DNA of 8,157 nucleotides from Chloroflexota bacterium. GTDB taxonomy: Bacteria; Chloroflexota; Anaerolineae; Anaerolineales; Villigracilaceae. The notes under the pieces are model-generated. The model searched no databases and was not told the origin of the DNA. It saw nothing but the letters and a program-made list of their open reading frames with translations. The stretch lies in contig JACPVB010000108.1 of the NCBI GenBank assembly GCA_016191985.1, positions 1-8,157 of the forward strand, written 5' to 3'. A program made the translations under genes and the position numbers. Of this stretch, positions 5,542-8,157 are shown one piece after another; within the stretch, counting starts at the first letter, position 1; each line of letters starts with the position of its first letter.

Positions 5542-6924
5542 ATGTTTCGTTATAGAAATTCACTAATTGCTTTGATTATGGTTTTCAGCATTGTCATGGC
5601 AACAGGATGCACGCCAGCAGTTGTAACACCTGTCGTGGAAGAACCTGCAGCAGAAACGCCGGAAGTTGCAGCAACAGAAGCAGCACCAGCGACAGAAGCT
5701 CCTGTGTTTGCGCCGGGCACTACGATTACCTACATTGCCAGCCAGAACTGGGTCCTGGATTCAGAGATGGAACTGGCTAAAAAATTCGAGGCAGAAACCG
5801 GAGTTCACGTTGATTTCCAGATTATCCCGTCTGATCAGTATTTCAATGTTCTGGAAACCAAGCTTGAAGCTGGAGGCGAAGGGATAGACATCTTCGGCGG
5901 TCAGAGTGGAAAAACTGACATCAAACTTCAACTAAACGTTGAAAAGAATGCAGTACCCCTGACCGATGAAGAATGGGTCAAGCGGATGAATCCGCTGTCG
6001 GTAGAGCAGATCAGTCTGGATGGCGTTACCTACGGCTTGACGATCTGGGATACGATCGGCGGTTCCTGGGTAATTGTCTACAACAAGACTATCTTTGCTG
6101 AAAACGGCATCAGTGTGCCCAAAACCTATGCTGAATTTGCGGCCGCCTGTCAGACCCTTCAAGATGCCGTAATTATTCCAGTTTACGAGCCATTCGCAGA
6201 TGGTTGGCATCATGTCTTATGGTTCCTTGAAATGGGTCCTGTCTATGAAGCCGCAACCCCAGGCCTTGCAGACGCCTTGAATATAAATAAGGCAACATTT
6301 TCCGGCAATCCCACCATGCTGACCGCCCTGACCGAACTCAAGGAAATGTACGACAAGGGCTATTTTGGGGACGATGCTCTCTCTAATGAATTTGCGAACA
6401 CCGAGGCAGCCATGGCCGAAGGAAAATATGCCATGACGGTTAACCGCTTTGGCTTGCCAAGCCAGATTCATACGGCCTTTCCGGATGTCGATGAGGATAA
6501 TTTTGGCTACTTCCTAATCCCATTGGCGGATAATCAGATCTGGAATGTGAATCCAGCTGCTCCAAGCAAATTCATTTATTCCGGATCAAAGAATATCGAG
6601 GCCGCCAAGGCTTACTTCGAATTCCTGACCAGGCCCGAAAACCTGCAATTCATGCTGGATAATGAAGCCCAGTTTACGATGCTCAACTTTGATGGTGTTA
6701 AAGCTGAGTTGACAGCTGACCAGCAGGCGTTCATCGATACGTATACTGAGCAGGGAACTGTCTATCAGACCGCAGTGAATTATGTCAACCCCCAGTGGAT
6801 GGATGTTGGGCAGGTTCTGACTGCCCTGTTGACAGGCGCGGTAACCCCAGAAGATGTGCTGGCAGAAATTGATCAGCGCAGGACTGATATGGCGGTCTCC
6901 GCCGGTGACGAAGCCTGGAAGTAA
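5542..6924 (+). CDS. Sugar ABC transporter substrate-binding lipoprotein, second system (family 1)
   Basis: This 460-residue protein is another secreted sugar-capture lipoprotein. The signal peptide (residues 1-22) ends in MATGC, placing the lipid anchor at Cys23; a Pro/Glu/Ala/Thr linker runs to about residue 56. The mature domain begins TTITYIASQNWV, continues with LAKKFEAETGVHVDFQIIP and a GIDIFGG segment, then shows the binding-protein landmarks GVTYGLTIWDT, WVIVYNKTIFAENGISVPKTYAEF, AAMAEGKYAMTVNRFG and AAKAYFEFLTRPENLQF. An AAAGGAGTG ribosome binding site precedes the ATG by about five bases. Apart from the shared linker style it differs in its motifs from the protein at 123-1517, so a different substrate is likely. 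The ligand cannot be deduced. It follows a LacI-type gene and precedes a permease, so the three form a transport cluster. Confidence 0.93.
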   Translation: MFRYRNSLIALIMVFSIVMATGCTPAVVTPVVEEPAAETPEVAATEAAPATEAPVFAPGTTITYIASQNWVLDSEMELAKKFEAETGVHVDFQIIPSDQYFNVLETKLEAGGEGIDIFGGQSGKTDIKLQLNVEKNAVPLTDEEWVKRMNPLSVEQISLDGVTYGLTIWDTIGGSWVIVYNKTIFAENGISVPKTYAEFAAACQTLQDAVIIPVYEPFADGWHHVLWFLEMGPVYEAATPGLADALNINKATFSGNPTMLTALTELKEMYDKGYFGDDALSNEFANTEAAMAEGKYAMTVNRFGLPSQIHTAFPDVDEDNFGYFLIPLADNQIWNVNPAAPSKFIYSGSKNIEAAKAYFEFLTRPENLQFMLDNEAQFTMLNFDGVKAELTADQQAFIDTYTEQGTVYQTAVNYVNPQWMDVGQVLTALLTGAVTPEDVLAEIDQRRTDMAVSAGDEAWK

Positions 6925-6990
6925 TGGCGACATTGAAGCTACTGACTGCGCTTATTTTCTAGTAACTTGGTAGCCGGTTGTTCGAAAGAG

Positions 6991-7055
6991 TTGTGGGCCT
7001 GTTGGATTTCATCATGTATTTCCAATAGATGTGCAGGAGCCGTACAGGCCCACAA
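6991..7055 (+). terminator. Large stem-loop with T-run in the binding protein-permease gap (attenuator candidate)
   Basis: TTGTGGGCCTGT (6991-7002) pairs perfectly with ACAGGCCCACAA (7044-7055). The 41-base loop can form an inner TGGA/TCCA pairing (7003-7006 with 7021-7024). Six T residues follow at 7063-7068, seven bases beyond the stem, so it is terminator-like but not canonical. It lies after the binding-protein stop and before the permease start. Partial termination or 3'-end protection here would make more binding protein than permease, as is known for malE-malF-type operons. The function is inferred. Confidence 0.6.
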
Positions 7056-7096
7056 CCACGTATTTTTTGACCTATCCTCAGTTAGGAAACCTGAAG

Positions 7097-7969
7097 ATGA
7101 AGAACAAAATGTATCCATCTTATTTTTCTGTGGGAGCAGTTGTTTTATATTCTTTATTCATGGTCATTCCTGGAATAATGGGGTTCTACTTGTCCTTTAC
7201 AGATTGGAACAGGTATTCATCGGAAATCAATTTCATAGGCTTTGAAAATTTCACGCTGATCTTTTCCAAGCTAAATTATTGGCACAGTATCAGCAATTCA
7301 TTGATTTTTACGGTTGTCACTATCGTATCGAAAACTGTAATTGCATTAATGCTGGCTTTACTACTATCCCGGGGATTAAAGCGATCTTCTAATTTTCATC
7401 GTGTCATCATATATTTACCCGCCATCATTCCAATGATCGTTGTGGGTATTGTATTCCGCTCTATTTTGCATCCTGCAACCGGTGTGTTAAATGAATTCCT
7501 GCGAGGTGTCGGTTTGGGTTTCCTAACACAGAAATGGCTGACAAACCCGGATATTGCGCTGTACTCTGTAATCTTCGTGGATACCTGGAAGGGGGTCGGT
7601 TTTATTATGGTGATTTTGATCGCCGGCATTCAGGTGATTCCCGCTGAGTATTACGAGGCTGCTCAAATCGATGGGGCGAATCAGTGGGATGAATTTTGGA
7701 AAATAACCCTGCCACTATTGATGCCAACGCTTACAGTAACCACGGTATTGAATCTTTTATATGGCTTGAAAGTGTTTGACGTTGTTTGGGTACTAACCAA
7801 CGGCGGGCCCGGGTATGCAACAGAGACAGTTTACACGGTTGTTTTTAAGGAGTTTTCCAAGGGACGCTATGGTGTCAGCACGGCGCTTTCCACCCTGTTA
7901 TTCGTAGTAATGTCTATTTGTGGCTTCTGGTTAATCAATGCGATGCATTCGAAGGAATTAGAAACCTAG
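7097..7969 (+). CDS. Carbohydrate ABC transporter permease, MalF/UgpA type
   Basis: An inner-membrane subunit that forms half of the translocation channel. From the ATG at 7097 it has 290 residues, typical for the family; a GTG at 7031 in the same frame would add 22 polar residues running through the stem-loop, so I prefer 7097, which has AGGA nine bases upstream. Six membrane segments are visible near residues 10-33, 66-90, 102-124, 155-178, 208-230 and 262-281. The cytoplasmic EAA loop that contacts the ATPase is intact (EAAQIDGANQWDEFWKITLP, residues 187-206). The segment WVLTNGGPGYATET is typical of F-type sugar permeases. It pairs with the binding protein upstream. The expected G-type partner does not follow; an insertion-element-like frame begins about 125 bases later. 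Confidence 0.93.
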   Translation: MKNKMYPSYFSVGAVVLYSLFMVIPGIMGFYLSFTDWNRYSSEINFIGFENFTLIFSKLNYWHSISNSLIFTVVTIVSKTVIALMLALLLSRGLKRSSNFHRVIIYLPAIIPMIVVGIVFRSILHPATGVLNEFLRGVGLGFLTQKWLTNPDIALYSVIFVDTWKGVGFIMVILIAGIQVIPAEYYEAAQIDGANQWDEFWKITLPLLMPTLTVTTVLNLLYGLKVFDVVWVLTNGGPGYATETVYTVVFKEFSKGRYGVSTALSTLLFVVMSICGFWLINAMHSKELET

Positions 7970-8094
7970 CCAACATCGATATCTAGCCCGGACGGAAATT
8001 TTTTTGATATTTATGTTTAGCTAGACTTTATCCATTTGGACATTAACAAAAAAGCAGGGTAAGCTAAGGCAAACGCTCGACCAAGAGGTAGCCA
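7970..8094. mobile_element. Presumed junction between the permease operon and an insertion sequence (left end)
   Basis: After the permease stop there is a run of seven T residues (7999-8005) with only a very short CCG/CGG pairing before it, then AT-rich sequence and a purine-rich AGAGG (8084-8088) ahead of the next frame. The left end of the element must lie here if the frame at 8095 is a transposase gene. CTAG occurs at 7983-7986 and 8021-8024; IS701-family elements are known to duplicate YTAR-type tetranucleotides, so either could mark the boundary. I could not identify the terminal inverted repeat, because the other end is outside the window. Confidence 0.35.
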
Positions 8095-8157
8095 ATGCCG
8101 ACCCTGCACGCAGAATATATCACGCTCCTGGGAGCCTTTGCGAGACTATTTTCGAAA
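8095..8157 (+). CDS. N-terminus of a probable DDE transposase (partial, runs off window)
   Basis: Twenty-one codons are open from the ATG at 8095 to the window end: MPTLHAEYITLLGAFARLFSK. AGAGG lies six bases upstream. The pattern MPTL followed by a hydrophobic stretch, then FA-LFSK resembles my memory of the start of IS4/IS701-related transposases (MPTLP...FAPLFS(K/R)RVW), often found in Chloroflexota and other GC-rich phyla. No catalytic residue is within view, so the family call is tentative. It is on the same strand as the transporter genes and sits where a second permease gene would be expected. Confidence 0.5.
   Translation, partial: MPTLHAEYITLLGAFARLFSK

Noticed and set aside
7031..7096. 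GTG start adding 22 residues to the permease
   Set aside because: The extension lies within the stem-loop region, is polar and unlike family N-termini; the ATG at 7097 has a better-placed ribosome binding site and gives the normal length.
1..8157. Defence, toxin-antitoxin, phage or other novel multi-gene system
   Set aside because: Every confident gene is a sugar transporter component, a LacI-type regulator or galT, and nothing resembling nucleases, toxins or phage proteins is present.

Overview
The window is a carbohydrate-uptake region with two LacI-controlled ABC sugar-importer clusters and a Leloir-pathway galT gene between them. An insertion element begins at the right edge. Both binding-protein lipoproteins have a Glu/Pro/Thr/Ala-rich linker just after the lipobox cysteine, a style I associate with Chloroflexota (Anaerolineae). 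The few transposase residues at the right edge also recall elements I associate with that phylum. This assignment is an inference; no taxonomic marker gene is present.

Left part (1-2607, minus strand): a LacI-family repressor (1591-2607) is followed by a lipid-anchored sugar-binding protein (123-1517). After it comes the first 17 codons of what is probably the cognate permease (52 to 1), which runs off the window. The repressor lies at the head of its own operon.

Control region and galT (2601-3898): the 244 bases between the repressor and galT (plus strand, 2852-3898) hold a near-perfect 32-bp inverted repeat at 2626-2657. Consensus-like promoters flank it and point towards each other. One reads left into the repressor/transporter operon and the other right towards galT, so a single repressor-operator complex could control uptake and galactose-1-phosphate metabolism together. 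GalT keeps all the catalytic and metal-ligand residues I could align to the E. coli enzyme. This suggests, but does not prove, that the left transporter imports galactose or a galactoside.

Middle (3899-4337): no convincing gene in about 340 bases, only an open frame of doubtful meaning, followed by a second TTGACA promoter and a composite operator (4270-4305). This operator shares the 8-mer ACGGTAAC with the first one.

Right part (4338-7969, plus strand): a second LacI-family regulator, a second solute-binding lipoprotein and a MalF-type permease. Strong stem-loops occupy the gaps at 5425-5465 and 6991-7055. The expected MalG-type second permease does not follow. After about 125 bases, a frame resembling the N-terminus of an IS transposase starts at 8095 and runs off the window. 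No ATPase (MalK/MsmK-type) gene is present.

I found no tRNA, rRNA, CRISPR array, defence system or clearly novel multi-gene system. The points worth following up are regulatory: the face-to-face promoters around one operator, the shared half-sites of two paralogous repressors, the structured intercistronic regions, and possible interruption of the second operon by an insertion sequence.
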